Positions 33,177 through 42,565 are shown, counted from the first letter of the stretch. The stretch is 64,000 nucleotides of DNA from Neisseria sicca (GCF_017753665.1 NZ_CP072524.1:1364001-1428000); one strand, 5' to 3'. The notes: generated by a model from the letters alone, not told the origin. Numbers and translations are program-made.

Positions 33177-34257
33177 CCTTGGATTCGGATTTCAAGTGCA
33201 ACACTAGTGTATCAGTGGTTTGAACAGATTCAAGAATAAAACACTTGGCGTTTCGTAGCCAAGTGTTTTTCTTGGCCGGTGGTTCAACTCATCTTGAACC
33301 CTGCGTATCTCCCGATTGCTGATGTTTCGGAAATCGGTTTGTTTGGGGAAATATTGGCGGATGAGTCCGTTGGTGTTCTCATTCAGCCCTTTCTCCCAAG
33401 AATGGTAGGGGCGGCAAAAATAGGTTTTCGCCTTCAATGCTTCGGCTATTTTGGTGTGTTGATAGAACTCTTTGCCGTTATCCATAGTGATGGTGTGCAC
33501 TCTGGCTTTATGTGCCTTTAATGCCCTAACGGCTGCCAGAGCAGTGTCTTCGGCTTTGAGGCTATCCAATTTGCAGACGATGGTGTAGCGGGTAACGCGT
33601 TCGACCAAGGTCAGTAATGCGCTTTTCTGTCCTTTGCCGACGATGGTGTCGGCTTCCCAATCGCCGATGCGGGTTTTCTGGTCGACGATAGCGGGTCGGT
33701 TTTCTATGCCGACACGGTTGGGCACTTTGCCTCTGGTCCATGTGCTGCCGTAGCGTTTGCGGTAGGGTTTGCTGCATATTCTGAGATGTTGCCACAAGGT
33801 GCCGCCGTTGCTTTTGTCTTGGCGAAGGTAGCGGTAAATGGTGCTGTGGTGGAGCGTGATTTGGTGGTGTTTGCGCAGGTAGGCGCATACTTGTTCAGGA
33901 CTGAGTTTGCGGCGGATAAGGGTGTCGATGTGTTGAATCCGCTGCGAATCGAGCTTATAGAGTTGTCGCTTACGCTGTTTGATAGTCTGGCTTTGCCGCT
34001 GGGCTTTTTCGGCGCTGTATTGCTGCCCTTGGGTGCGGTGCCGTTTAATTTCGCGGCTGATGGTGCTTTTGTGGCGGTTAAGCTGTTTGGCGATTTCGGC
34101 GATGGTGCAGTGGCGGGACAGGTATTGGATGTGGCATCGTTCGTCTTGGGTCAGTTGCGTGTAGCTCATGGCAATCTTTCTTGCAGGAAAGGCCGTATGC
34201 TACCGCATACTGGCCTTTTTCTGTTAGGGAAAGTTGCACTTCAAATGCGAATCCGCC
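33177..34257 (-). mobile_element. IS30 family element, IS1655-like, copy 2 (1081 bp)
   Basis: The same terminal sequences as copy 1 appear in reverse: CCTTGGATTCGGATTTCAAG on the left and CTTCAAATGCGAATCCGCC on the right. The left end is fused to TTTCAGACGACC, a DUS. It lies between the ackA terminator and recN, and with copy 1 brackets 7.4 kb in opposite orientation. Confidence 0.9.
33204..34169 (-). CDS. IS30 family transposase (copy 2)
   Basis: This intact 321-residue IS30 transposase has the same HTH and DDE motifs as copy 1. Differences from copy 1 include ERCHIQ for ERYHIQ, EIKRH for EIRRH, RQSQTIKQ for KQSRSIKQ, and AVRALK for AIRVLR. It is transcribed leftward, away from recN. About 240 bp separate it from the recN promoter region. 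Confidence 0.96.
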   Translation of the reverse strand: MSYTQLTQDERCHIQYLSRHCTIAEIAKQLNRHKSTISREIKRHRTQGQQYSAEKAQRQSQTIKQRKRQLYKLDSQRIQHIDTLIRRKLSPEQVCAYLRKHHQITLHHSTIYRYLRQDKSNGGTLWQHLRICSKPYRKRYGSTWTRGKVPNRVGIENRPAIVDQKTRIGDWEADTIVGKGQKSALLTLVERVTRYTIVCKLDSLKAEDTALAAVRALKAHKARVHTITMDNGKEFYQHTKIAEALKAKTYFCRPYHSWEKGLNENTNGLIRQYFPKQTDFRNISNREIRRVQDELNHRPRKTLGYETPSVLFLNLFKPLIH

Positions 34258-34372
34258 GACTTAATTTTGAAAGTGTTGTAAATAAAATAATAAAAATCAG
34301 ATGTATAAAATTTCAATAAGAAAAATTTGAATAAATATAGAAAATCTTATTTAAACTACAAAAAATCTTAGT

Positions 34373-34378
34373 TATAAT
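34373..34378 (+). promoter_or_regulatory. -10 element of recN
   Basis: TATAAT lies 55 nt before the recN start in AT-rich sequence. The -35 is poor (TTAAAC, about 16 bp upstream). Confidence 0.4.
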
Positions 34379-34433
34379 CAGCATATCTAAAGTTAGCCGC
34401 CGATGTGCGGTCGATTTACTAAGGAATACTACC

Positions 34434-36095
34434 ATGCTGTTGGCACTTTCCCTGCGCGATTTTGTCATTGTTGAAAACCTCAATCTGGATTTCCAAAGCG
34501 GTTTTACCGTTTTGACCGGCGAGACAGGCGCGGGCAAATCGATTACGTTGGACGCAATCGGGCTTCTGTTGGGCGATAAGGCAGATTACAGCCAAGTCCG
34601 CAGTGGCGCGAAGGAAGCGCAGTTGTCGGCATTGTTCGATATCAGCCTTTTGCCCGAGCTTAAAGCCCAATTGCAGGAGCAGGGTTTTTTGGACGAAGAC
34701 TCGGAAGAACTCAGTATCCGCCGCATCATCGATGCCAAAGGGAAAAGCCGCAGCTTTATCAACAATCAGGCAGCCACGCTGGCGCAGCTTAAAGCAATCG
34801 GCGGGCAGCTTATCGACATCCACGGGCAAAACGCCCACCATTCCCTCAATCAAGAATCCGCCCAGCGCGAATTGTTGGACGCATTTGCAGGTAGTAAGGC
34901 GCAGGCGGAAACCGTCAGACAGCTTTATCAAAACTGGGTCAATGCGAAAAAAGCCCTCCAAGAGGCGCAGGAACACGCCGAGACCATCATTATCGAGCGT
35001 GAGCGTTTGGAATGGCAGTTCAACGAATTGAACCAGTTGGATGTCAAACAAGGCGAATGGGAAGCACTCAGCCAAAGCCACGACAGCCTTGCCCATTCCG
35101 CCGAATTGCTGCAAGCCGCCGAAGAAGTCGGCGACTACATTGATGGCGACAACGGCATCCAACGTCAAATTTATCAATGCCAAAAACTGTTGACCAATCT
35201 GCAAAACATCGAGCCGCGTTTCGCCGAGAGCCTGAATATGCTGTCGAGCATTGAAGCCGAACTGGGCGAAATCAGTGCCAATATGCGCGACGTCGCAGGC
35301 CGCAGCGATATCGATCCCAATGAGTTGGCGGCGCAGGAACAGCGCATGGGCGAGCTGATGGGAATGGCGCGGAAATACCGCATTGAGCCTGAAGCCTTGC
35401 CGCAAAAGCTGGCTGAAATCGACGAGCGCCTGCAAAGCCTGCAAGCCGCTGCCGATTTGGAAGCGTTGACGCAAACCGTTGCCCGCAACCTTGCCGAATA
35501 TCAGGAAGCCGCACATGTTCTTTCAGCCATGCGCCATCAGGCGGCGGGCAGATTGGGCGAGGAAACGACCGGACATATGCAGCATCTCGCCATGAAAGGC
35601 GCGCGTTTCGACATCGTCCTGCTGCCGTCTTCCCCGACGGCGCACGGTTTGGAGCAGGTACAGTTCCAAGTTGCCGCCAACAAAGGCAATCCGTCCCGTC
35701 CACTGAACAAAGTCGCGTCCGGCGGCGAACTTGCCCGTATCAGCCTTGCCTTGCAGGTTGTGACCAGCCAATACACGCAAGTTCCCACGCTGATTTTTGA
35801 CGAAGTCGATACCGGTATCGGCGGCGGCGTGGCAGAAATGGTCGGCAAAGCCCTGCGTGCTTTGGGTAAAAAACATCAGGTGCTCGCCGTGACCCACCTG
35901 CCACAAGTCGCTTCCTGCGGTGAAAACCATTGGCAGGTACGCAAACACAGCGAAGGCGAACAAACCGTCAGCGAAATCAGCGTGTTGGATCACCAGCAGC
36001 GCATCGAAGAAATCGCCCGTATGCTTGGCGGCGAAATCATTACCGACACGACCCGCAGCCACGCGGCAGAGTTGATCAGCCTTGCCGCCGCTTAA
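34434..36095 (+). CDS. recN: DNA repair protein RecN
   Basis: RecN is an SMC-like ATPase that helps hold and process double-strand breaks for RecA repair, important in transformable Neisseria. The 553-residue protein has Walker A GETGAGKS (29-36), two coiled-coil arms (about 150-220 and 300-370, glutamate/glutamine-rich), a signature VASGGELARISLALQ, and Walker B TLIFDEVDTGIGG. The start is ATG 34434 (MLLALSLRDFVIVENLNL), the family's usual N-terminus. It is a single gene with a DUS hairpin after it. Confidence 0.96.
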   Translation: MLLALSLRDFVIVENLNLDFQSGFTVLTGETGAGKSITLDAIGLLLGDKADYSQVRSGAKEAQLSALFDISLLPELKAQLQEQGFLDEDSEELSIRRIIDAKGKSRSFINNQAATLAQLKAIGGQLIDIHGQNAHHSLNQESAQRELLDAFAGSKAQAETVRQLYQNWVNAKKALQEAQEHAETIIIERERLEWQFNELNQLDVKQGEWEALSQSHDSLAHSAELLQAAEEVGDYIDGDNGIQRQIYQCQKLLTNLQNIEPRFAESLNMLSSIEAELGEISANMRDVAGRSDIDPNELAAQEQRMGELMGMARKYRIEPEALPQKLAEIDERLQSLQAAADLEALTQTVARNLAEYQEAAHVLSAMRHQAAGRLGEETTGHMQHLAMKGARFDIVLLPSSPTAHGLEQVQFQVAANKGNPSRPLNKVASGGELARISLALQVVTSQYTQVPTLIFDEVDTGIGGGVAEMVGKALRALGKKHQVLAVTHLPQVASCGENHWQVRKHSEGEQTVSEISVLDHQQRIEEIARMLGGEIITDTTRSHAAELISLAAA

Positions 36096-36110
36096 ACGCA
36101 AAATAGAGAG

Positions 36111-36168
36111 AGGTCGTCTGAAAAGGAAGTTTGTGTAACCATTCACAAACCGCTTTTCAGACGACCTT
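36111..36168 (+). terminator. DUS inverted pair after recN
   Basis: AGGTCGTCTGAAAAGG and CGCTTTTCAGACGACCT pair across ~25 nt that itself can form a TTTGTG/CACAAA stem. Confidence 0.65.
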
Positions 36169-36246
36169 TTTGCCAAATCGCCCGCGCCCTTTCAGACGAC
36201 CTCAATACAAGGTATGATTACGTCGTTTGTTTATAAGGAAGTTCCC

Positions 36247-37203
36247 ATGAAAGTCCTGTTTATTGCCGATCCGATGGCAAGTTTCAAAACCTACAAAGAC
36301 ACCACCTACGCCATGATGCGCGAGATGGCAAAACGCGGCTGGCAGCTTTTCCATACCTTGAGCAGCGAATTGTCCGTACAGCAAGGATTGGTGACCGCTC
36401 AAGCTGCGCCGTTTGAATTTCTCGGCGCGAAAAACGACGATGACCATGAATGGTTTAAAGCGGCAGACAAAGTTCAGACGACCTTGAAAGACTTCGATGC
36501 CGTCATTATGCGCACCGACCCGCCGTTCGATATGCAATACCTCTACGCCACCCAATTCCTGACGCTGGCGGAACAGCAGGGCGCGAAGGTCTTTAACAGC
36601 GGACAGGCAATGCGCGACTTCAATGAAAAGCTGGCGATTTTGAACTTCAGCCAGTTCACCGCACCTACGCTGGTCACGACCCGTTCCGCAGATGTCCGCG
36701 CATTTTTGAAAGAACACGGCGACATCATCATCAAACCGCTCGACGGCATGGGCGGCATGGGCATTTTCCGCCTGACCGAAAAAGACCCAAATATCGGCAG
36801 TATCCTCGAAACCCTGATGCAGCTTGATTCCCGCACCATCATGGCGCAACGCTACATTCCCGAAATCATCCACGGCGACAAACGCATCCTGATTATCGGC
36901 GGCGAAGTCGTTCCCTATGCTTTAGCGCGTATTCCGCAACACGGCGAAACACGTGGCAATCTGGCGGCAGGCGGGCGCGGCGTGGCGCAGGAATTGAGCG
37001 ACCGCGACCGCGAAATCGCCGAAACCCTCGCCCCTGAACTCAAACGCCGCGGCATCCTACTGGCAGGTTTGGACGTCATCGGCAGCAATCTGACCGAAGT
37101 CAACGTGACCAGCCCGACCGGTTTCCAAGAAATCATGAAACAAAAAAACTTCGACGTCGCCACGATGTTTGCCGACGCTGTCGAAGCTTGGTCCAAACAA
37201 TAA
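36247..37203 (+). CDS. gshB: Glutathione synthetase
   Basis: GshB joins gamma-glutamylcysteine and glycine with ATP to make glutathione. The 318-residue ATP-grasp protein opens MKVLFIADPMASFKTYKDTT. The ATP loop region is IIIKPLDGMGGMGIFRL, and RGNLAAGGRG and EVNVTSPTGFQEI carry metal and substrate contacts. The start ATG 36247 is preceded by AAGGAA. A DUS occurs inside the gene (about 36475). gshA is not nearby. Confidence 0.96.
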   Translation: MKVLFIADPMASFKTYKDTTYAMMREMAKRGWQLFHTLSSELSVQQGLVTAQAAPFEFLGAKNDDDHEWFKAADKVQTTLKDFDAVIMRTDPPFDMQYLYATQFLTLAEQQGAKVFNSGQAMRDFNEKLAILNFSQFTAPTLVTTRSADVRAFLKEHGDIIIKPLDGMGGMGIFRLTEKDPNIGSILETLMQLDSRTIMAQRYIPEIIHGDKRILIIGGEVVPYALARIPQHGETRGNLAAGGRGVAQELSDRDREIAETLAPELKRRGILLAGLDVIGSNLTEVNVTSPTGFQEIMKQKNFDVATMFADAVEAWSKQ

Positions 37204-37209
37204 TCCCAA

Positions 37210-37271
37210 AAGGTCGTCTGAAATCCGAATCCGTTTTATCGAAACCCGCTTCGCTCGTTTTCAGACGGCCT
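37210..37271 (+). terminator. DUS pair after gshB, one arm canonical
   Basis: AGGTCGTCTGAAA (mucosa type) faces TTTCAGACGGCCT (canonical type) across a ~35-nt loop. The G-T mismatch in the stem reflects mixed dialects. Confidence 0.5.
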
Positions 37272-37308
37272 CTTTTTACAAATATAAATATTGATACAAA
37301 CATTACTT

Positions 37309-37701
37309 ATGAAACCATCTTCTTACGCTGCCGATAAAAAAGGCAAAAGCGGCATCAAACGCATCATCAACGCATTCGGCTATTCCAAAGACGGGCTTGC
37401 CGCCGCCTACCGCTATGAAAGCGCGTTCCGCCAAGTATTGTGGCTGAACCTGATTTTGATTGTCTTGACCTTCATCCTCAATTTCGACTCCGCGACCAAA
37501 ATGCTGCTGATTATCGCGTCGTTTGTTTCGCTGATTACCGAATTGTTCAACACCGCCGTCGAAGCTGCCGTCGATCACACGTCCACTGAAAAACACGAAT
37601 TAGCAAAACGCGCCAAAGATGCCGGATCTGCCGCGCAATTACTCGCTTTGACGATGTTGGGCATCGTGTGGGCGATTGCATTGTGGCGCGAGTATGTTTG
37701 A
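37309..37701 (+). CDS. dgkA: Diacylglycerol kinase
   Basis: DgkA phosphorylates diacylglycerol to phosphatidic acid in the inner membrane, recycling lipid from envelope glycan synthesis. The 130-residue protein has three membrane helices and an N-terminal amphipathic part. The active-site segment is ITELFNTAVEAAVDHTSTEKHELAKRAKDAGSAAQ in outline (Glu, Asn and Asp residues). The start ATG 37309 lies 37 nt after the gshB hairpin; a start codon further upstream in frame is not better. Confidence 0.94.
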   Translation: MKPSSYAADKKGKSGIKRIINAFGYSKDGLAAAYRYESAFRQVLWLNLILIVLTFILNFDSATKMLLIIASFVSLITELFNTAVEAAVDHTSTEKHELAKRAKDAGSAAQLLALTMLGIVWAIALWREYV

Positions 37702-37894
37702 ATTTACTTTGAGATGATTTATACTTACTAAGTATTAATTCTCATGAATTAATTTGAATCATTTTGTTTAATCTGAGTCAAAGCATTCAGACGACCATTG
37801 CATGTAGGATGAGAACAGTATTACCGACATGCAATGTCACGCGGAAAGCTTTTGCCGCAACAAAACCACCCATTTCATCATAAAGGAGCAATAC

Positions 37895-38374
37895 ATGAAA
37901 AAATTATTGGCAACCCTGATCGCAGCAGGTTTGGTATCCACCGCTTCCGCAGCCGGTGTTCACGTTGAAGACGGTTGGGCGCGTTCTACTGTCGAAGGCA
38001 TGAAAATGGGCGGCGCGTTCATGAAAATCCACAACGATGAAGCCAAAAAAGACTTCTTGGTCGGCGGCAGCAGCCCGGTAGCCGAGCGCGTTGAAGTGCA
38101 TACCCATGTCAACGACAACGGCGTGATGCGCATGCGCGAAGTCAAAGGCGGCATCCCGCTGGAAGCAAAAGGCGTAACCGAGCTGAAACCGGGCAGCTAC
38201 CACGTTATGTTCATGGGTCTGAAAAAACCGCTGAAAGAAGGCGAAAAAGTACCTGTTACCCTGAAATTCAAAAATGCCAAACCTCAAACCGTACAATTGG
38301 AAGTGAAAACCGCGCCGCAATCCGGCATGGATCATGATCACGGCCATGGTCACGGTGGCGCGCATCAACACTAA
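37895..38374 (+). CDS. PCu(A)C-type periplasmic copper chaperone
   Basis: This 159-residue secreted protein delivers Cu(I) to cytochrome oxidase in its family. Residues 1-19 are a signal peptide (MKKLLATLIAAGLVSTASA). The metal-site pattern is visible as a His and Met cluster: VEVHTHVNDNGVMRM near residue 70 and YHVMFMGL near 108. The C-terminus is a His/Gly-rich tail (DHDHGHGHGGAHQH), an extra metal-binding region. AAAGGAG precedes the start. It is a single gene between DUS elements. Copper supply to the cbb3 oxidase or to AniA/NosZ is an inference. Confidence 0.9.
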   Translation: MKKLLATLIAAGLVSTASAAGVHVEDGWARSTVEGMKMGGAFMKIHNDEAKKDFLVGGSSPVAERVEVHTHVNDNGVMRMREVKGGIPLEAKGVTELKPGSYHVMFMGLKKPLKEGEKVPVTLKFKNAKPQTVQLEVKTAPQSGMDHDHGHGHGGAHQH

Positions 38375-38393
38375 TCGTTCATAGTTTGAATTC

Positions 38394-38427
38394 AAAAGGT
38401 CGTCTGAATATTTTCAGACGACCTTTT
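38394..38427 (+). terminator. DUS inverted pair after the copper chaperone gene
   Basis: AAAAGGTCGTCTGAA and TTCAGACGACCTTTT pair with a loop of only 4 nt, 19 nt past the stop, with a T run. Confidence 0.8.
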
Positions 38428-38575
38428 TGTTATTTGGGTTGGACAAATTCAATCATTACTTGCAATATGAAATTCATCCGAACGCCATTGCTCTTTTAGG
38501 GCCTTCCTTATCCCTTCATCAAAATGTGCTAAAATCCGCCTTTAAAAACTGCTGTTTCCTACCCATATTCCCTTC

Positions 38576-39679
38576 ATGGACATTACTCAACAACCTTCAA
38601 ACATCATCGTCGGGCTCTCCGGCGGTGTCGATTCCTCCGTAACCGCCGCCTTGCTTAAACAGCAGGGTTATCAGGTGCGCGGTGTGTTTATGCAAAACTG
38701 GGAGGACGACGACAATGACGAATATTGCAGCATCAAGCAAGACTCTTTCGATGCCATTGCCGTCGCCGACATCATCGGTATCGACATCGACATCGTCAAT
38801 TTCGCCGCCCAATACAAAGACAACGTATTCGCTTATTTCCTCAAAGAATACAGCGCGGGACGCACGCCGAATCCGGATGTGTTGTGCAACGCCGAAATCA
38901 AATTCAAATGCTTTTTGGACTACGCCATAGAACAGGGCGCGGACACCATCGCCACCGGCCACTATGCACGCAAAGAAGTCCGAAACGGCGTGCATTACCT
39001 GCTCAAAGGCCTCGACCGAAACAAAGACCAAAGCTATTTCCTCTACCGCCTCAAGCCTTTCCAACTCGAACGCGCGATTTTCCCGTTGGGCGATTTGGAA
39101 AAACCTGAAGTCCGCCGCCTTGCCACCGAATTCAATTTGCCGACTGCCGCCAAAAAAGACAGTACCGGCATCTGCTTCATCGGCGAACGTCCGTTCCGCG
39201 AGTTCTTGCAAAAATACCTGCCGACCAACAACGGCAAAATGGTGACGCCTGAAGGCAAAACCGTCGGCGAACACGTCGGGCTGATGTTCTACACGCTCGG
39301 ACAGCGCAAAGGATTGGGCATTGGCGGTGCGGGCGAGCCGTGGTTTGTCGCCGCGAAGGATTTGACGAAAAACGAACTCATCGTCGTACAAGGTCATGAC
39401 CATCCGCTGCTCTATACCCGCAGCCTCATCATGAACGATTTGAGTTTCACCCTGCCCGCACGCCCGAAAGAAGGGCGCTACACCTGCAAAACCCGCTACC
39501 GCATGGCGGATGCGCCCTGCGAATTGCGTTATCTCGATGATGACACGGTCGAGCTGGTGTTCGACGAACCACAATGGGCGGTAACGCCCGGTCAATCCGC
39601 CGTGCTGTACGACGGCGACGTCTGCTTGGGCGGCGGCATTATCATGTCCACCGACAAGCCCGTCATTATTACCGCTTGA
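38576..39679 (+). CDS. mnmA: tRNA-specific 2-thiouridylase MnmA
   Basis: MnmA puts sulfur on U34 of tRNA-Lys, -Glu and -Gln in the mnm5s2U pathway. The 367-residue protein starts with the PP-loop LSGGVDSSVTA (14-24). Catalytic Cys104 (DVLCNAEIKF) and the resolving Cys200 (GICFIGER) are both present. The C-terminal tRNA-binding part ends in GGGIIMSTD. The start is ATG 38576. No other thiolation genes are adjacent. Confidence 0.97.
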   Translation: MDITQQPSNIIVGLSGGVDSSVTAALLKQQGYQVRGVFMQNWEDDDNDEYCSIKQDSFDAIAVADIIGIDIDIVNFAAQYKDNVFAYFLKEYSAGRTPNPDVLCNAEIKFKCFLDYAIEQGADTIATGHYARKEVRNGVHYLLKGLDRNKDQSYFLYRLKPFQLERAIFPLGDLEKPEVRRLATEFNLPTAAKKDSTGICFIGERPFREFLQKYLPTNNGKMVTPEGKTVGEHVGLMFYTLGQRKGLGIGGAGEPWFVAAKDLTKNELIVVQGHDHPLLYTRSLIMNDLSFTLPARPKEGRYTCKTRYRMADAPCELRYLDDDTVELVFDEPQWAVTPGQSAVLYDGDVCLGGGIIMSTDKPVIITA

Positions 39680-39692
39680 ATAAAAAAGATAA

Positions 39693-39746
39693 AAGGTCGT
39701 CTGAAAGCTACTGCGGCAGGTTTGTTCCCGCCTTTTCAGACGACCT
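39693..39746 (+). terminator. DUS inverted pair after mnmA
   Basis: AAAGGTCGTCTGAAAG and CTTTTCAGACGACCT pair across about 25 nt, 15 nt past mnmA. Confidence 0.6.
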
Positions 39747-39784
39747 CAAGACAACCATAAAACCAACGAAATAAGATTATTTAT

Positions 39785-41458
39785 ATGGAAAAACTCTGGC
39801 TCAACAGCTACGAACAAGGCGTCAATGCCGAAATCGACATCACGCAATACAGTTCAATCAGCGACGTATTCCGTCAAAGCGTTGAAAAATTCGCGCATCA
39901 ACCCGCGTTTCAAAACATGGGCAAAACGCTCACTTACGCCGAGGTCGGCAAGCTGGCGGAAAATTTCGCCTCCTATCTGCAAAACGTCCTGAAGCTGCCG
40001 CGCGGCGAGCGCGTGGCGATTATGCTGCCCAACCTGCTGCAATACCCGATTGCGCTTTTCGGCATCCTGCAGGCGGGGCTGGTGGCGGTGAACACCAATC
40101 CGCTCTATACCCCGCGCGAGCTGGAGCATCAGTTGAAAGACAGCGGTGCGACCACCATCATCGTTTTGGAAAATTTTGCCAACACGCTGGAGCTGGTGCT
40201 GCCGCGCACGCAAATCAAACACGTCATCGTCGCTTCTGTCGGAGAAATGTTCGGCTTCTTCAAAGGCACACTGATGAATTTCGTGCTGCGCAAAATCAAA
40301 AAAATGGTGCCCGAATACCGTATTTCCGGCGCCATCCCTTTTCAGACGACCCTGAAAGAGGGTGCGGCACATACCTTCCGCCCCGTTACCCTGACCCGCG
40401 AAGATACCGCGCTGTTGCAATATACGGGCGGAACGACTGGCGTCGCAAAAGGCGCCGTCCTCAGCCACGGCAACATCTGCGCCAATATGCTGCAGGCGAA
40501 AGAATGGATTAAGAACCAACTGCGCGAAGGTAAAGAAACCGTCATCGCCGCGCTGCCGCTTTACCACATCTTCGCCCTGACGGTGAACCTGATGATTTTT
40601 ACCAACGCCGGTTCCAAAATCATCCTGATTACCAACCCGCGCGACATGAAAGGCTTTATCGGCGAACTCAAAAAAGAGCGCATCAGCGTCTTCATCGGCG
40701 TGAACACTTTGTTTAACGGCATGGTCAACCAACCCGATTTCGCCGCCGTCGATTTCTCCAACCTGCGCCTGACTTTGGGCGGCGGCATGGCGACTCAAAA
40801 AGCCGTCGCAGAAAAATGGAAAAAAATCACCGGTACGCCCATCGTTGAAGCCTACGGCCTGACCGAAGCCAGCCCCGGCGTGTGCTGCAACCCGCTCAAT
40901 ATCGAAGCGTACAGCGGCGGCATCGGATTGCCCGTTCCCTCCACCGAAGTCGAATTGCGCGATGCGGATGGCAAAGAAGTCCCCATCGGACAGCCGGGCG
41001 AACTTTGGGTGCGCGGCCCGCAAGTGATGAAAGGCTATTGGAACCGTCCCGAAGAAACCGCCAAAACCATAGATGCGCGCGGCTTTTTGGAAACCGGCGA
41101 CATCGCCGTGATGGACGAAAAAGGCTGGCTGAAACTGGTTGACCGTAAAAAAGACCTCATCGTCGTTTCCGGTTTTAACGTTTATCCGAACGAAATCGAA
41201 GAAGTCGTTTCGCACAACGATAAAGTCATGGAAGTCGCCTGTATCGGCGTGCCCAACGAAAAAACAGGCGAAGCCCTCAAAGTCTTCGTCGTCAAAAAAG
41301 ACCCAAGCCTGACCAAAGAAGAACTCATCGAATTCTGCCGTACCGAGCTGACCGCTTATAAAGTGCCGAAAGACATCGAGTTCCGTGACGAACTGCCCAA
41401 GTCCAACGTCGGCAAAATTCTGCGCCGCGAGCTTCGCGAACAAGCGCAAAACAAATAA
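39785..41458 (+). CDS. fadD: Long-chain fatty acid--CoA ligase
   Basis: FadD activates fatty acids to acyl-CoA through an acyl-adenylate. The 557-residue ANL-superfamily enzyme has the AMP loop LLQYTGGTTGVAKGAVLSH (about 213-231), VEAYGLTEASPGVC, the hinge LETGDIAVMDEKGWLKLVDRKKD, and the catalytic lysine near the end (SNVGKILRRELR). The frame is intact. It follows the mnmA hairpin. The specificity for chain length is unknown. A DUS lies inside the coding region near 40344. Confidence 0.94.
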   Translation: MEKLWLNSYEQGVNAEIDITQYSSISDVFRQSVEKFAHQPAFQNMGKTLTYAEVGKLAENFASYLQNVLKLPRGERVAIMLPNLLQYPIALFGILQAGLVAVNTNPLYTPRELEHQLKDSGATTIIVLENFANTLELVLPRTQIKHVIVASVGEMFGFFKGTLMNFVLRKIKKMVPEYRISGAIPFQTTLKEGAAHTFRPVTLTREDTALLQYTGGTTGVAKGAVLSHGNICANMLQAKEWIKNQLREGKETVIAALPLYHIFALTVNLMIFTNAGSKIILITNPRDMKGFIGELKKERISVFIGVNTLFNGMVNQPDFAAVDFSNLRLTLGGGMATQKAVAEKWKKITGTPIVEAYGLTEASPGVCCNPLNIEAYSGGIGLPVPSTEVELRDADGKEVPIGQPGELWVRGPQVMKGYWNRPEETAKTIDARGFLETGDIAVMDEKGWLKLVDRKKDLIVVSGFNVYPNEIEEVVSHNDKVMEVACIGVPNEKTGEALKVFVVKKDPSLTKEELIEFCRTELTAYKVPKDIEFRDELPKSNVGKILRRELREQAQNK

Positions 41459-41463
41459 CACCG

Positions 41464-41506
41464 AAAGGTCGTCTGAAAAGCATCCCGCACCTTTCAGACG
41501 ACCTTT
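41464..41506 (+). terminator. DUS inverted pair after fadD
   Basis: AAAGGTCGTCTGAAA and TTTCAGACGACCTTT pair 6 nt past fadD. Confidence 0.75.
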
Positions 41507-41526
41507 AATCATCATGGAAACAAGAT

Positions 41527-42507
41527 ATGACCCATACCGTCCATCTTCAATTTGAAGACATCGACAACACCGTCCTCCAACGCCTCTGCGGCGCGCTCGA
41601 CGGCAACCTCGAAGCCTTGGGCAAAGCCCTCGATATCCAAATCAGCCGCCGCTTCGAACACTTCACCTTCATGGGCGAACTCGCCCACGCCGGCCGCCGT
41701 GCCTTGCTTGCACTCGCCGAAGCCGCCGAACAAGGCGATTTGGACGACAACGCCATCCGCCTTGCCGCCGTCGAAGCCAAAACCGCTGACGAGAAACACG
41801 AAGAAAAGCATCATGACCAACAATATTATTTCCGTACCAAACGCGGCAGCATAGGCGGGCGCACCCCGCGCCAAAACGGCTACATTCGAGCCTTGTTAAA
41901 CCATGACGTCGTCTTCGGGTTGGGCCCCGCGGGTACGGGCAAAACCTATCTCGCCGTCGCCGCCGCCGTCGATGCCATGGAAAAACACCAAATCGAGCGC
42001 ATCGTCCTCGTCCGTCCCGCCGTCGAAGCAGGTGAGAAACTCGGCTTCCTGCCCGGCGATTTGGCGCAAAAAGTCGACCCCTACCTGCGCCCGCTCTACG
42101 ACGCGCTCTACGATCTGATGGGCTTCGACCGCGTGACCAAACTGATGGAAAAAGGCTTAATCGAAATCGCCCCGCTCGCCTACATGCGCGGCCGCACGCT
42201 CAACGGCGCGTATGTGATTCTGGACGAAGCGCAAAACACCACGCCCGAGCAAATGAAAATGTTCCTGACCCGTATCGGCTTCGGCGCAAAAGCCGTCATT
42301 ACCGGCGACATCAGCCAAATCGACCTCCCGCGCAACATCAAATCTGGCCTGAAAGATGCCCGCGAAAAACTGCGCGACGTAGAAGGGCTTTATTTCCACA
42401 CCTTCACCAGCGAAGACGTCGTCCGTCATCCGCTAGTGCAGAAAATTGTGGAAGCGTATGAAGCGGCAGAAGAGCAAGCCGAAAGAAGCAGCGCCGCCGA
42501 ACGGTAA
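41527..42507 (+). CDS. phoH: PhoH family ATPase (YbeZ-like)
   Basis: This cytoplasmic P-loop NTPase of the PhoH/YbeZ group is linked to RNA metabolism and works with YbeY in other bacteria. The 326-residue protein has an N-terminal RNA-binding-like part, a charged His/Glu linker (KTADEKHEEKHHDQQ, about 85-99), Walker A GPAGTGKT (133-140), and Walker B YVILDEAQNTT. VLVRPAVEAGEKLGFLPGD is characteristic. ybeY, which often follows, is not here; the next gene is convergent. Confidence 0.93.
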   Translation: MTHTVHLQFEDIDNTVLQRLCGALDGNLEALGKALDIQISRRFEHFTFMGELAHAGRRALLALAEAAEQGDLDDNAIRLAAVEAKTADEKHEEKHHDQQYYFRTKRGSIGGRTPRQNGYIRALLNHDVVFGLGPAGTGKTYLAVAAAVDAMEKHQIERIVLVRPAVEAGEKLGFLPGDLAQKVDPYLRPLYDALYDLMGFDRVTKLMEKGLIEIAPLAYMRGRTLNGAYVILDEAQNTTPEQMKMFLTRIGFGAKAVITGDISQIDLPRNIKSGLKDAREKLRDVEGLYFHTFTSEDVVRHPLVQKIVEAYEAAEEQAERSSAAER

Positions 42508-42521
42508 ACAAAGAGGCTAAA

Positions 42522-42565
42522 AAAGGTCGTCTGAAAACCGGAAACATGGTTTTCAGACGACCTTT
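42522..42565 (+). terminator. DUS inverted pair after phoH
   Basis: AAAGGTCGTCTGAAAACC and GGTTTTCAGACGACCTTT form a stem with a short loop, 15 nt past phoH. Confidence 0.78.

Noticed and set aside
24694..34257. Composite transposon built from the two IS30 copies
   Set aside because: The segment between them holds core genes (dapA, bamC, ackA), and no outer target duplication joining the two copies could be seen.
34419..35516. 365-codon open frame on the minus strand opposite recN
   Set aside because: Same reason: an antisense shadow of a clear gene, without motifs or a proper ribosome binding site.
38597..39595. 332-codon open frame opposite mnmA
   Set aside because: Antisense shadow of mnmA; the composition is typical of such frames.
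39854..41515. 553-codon open frame on the minus strand opposite fadD
   Set aside because: It mirrors the fadD codons; its product is rich in residues expected from the antisense of GC-biased coding DNA, has no domain I know, and fadD itself is certain.
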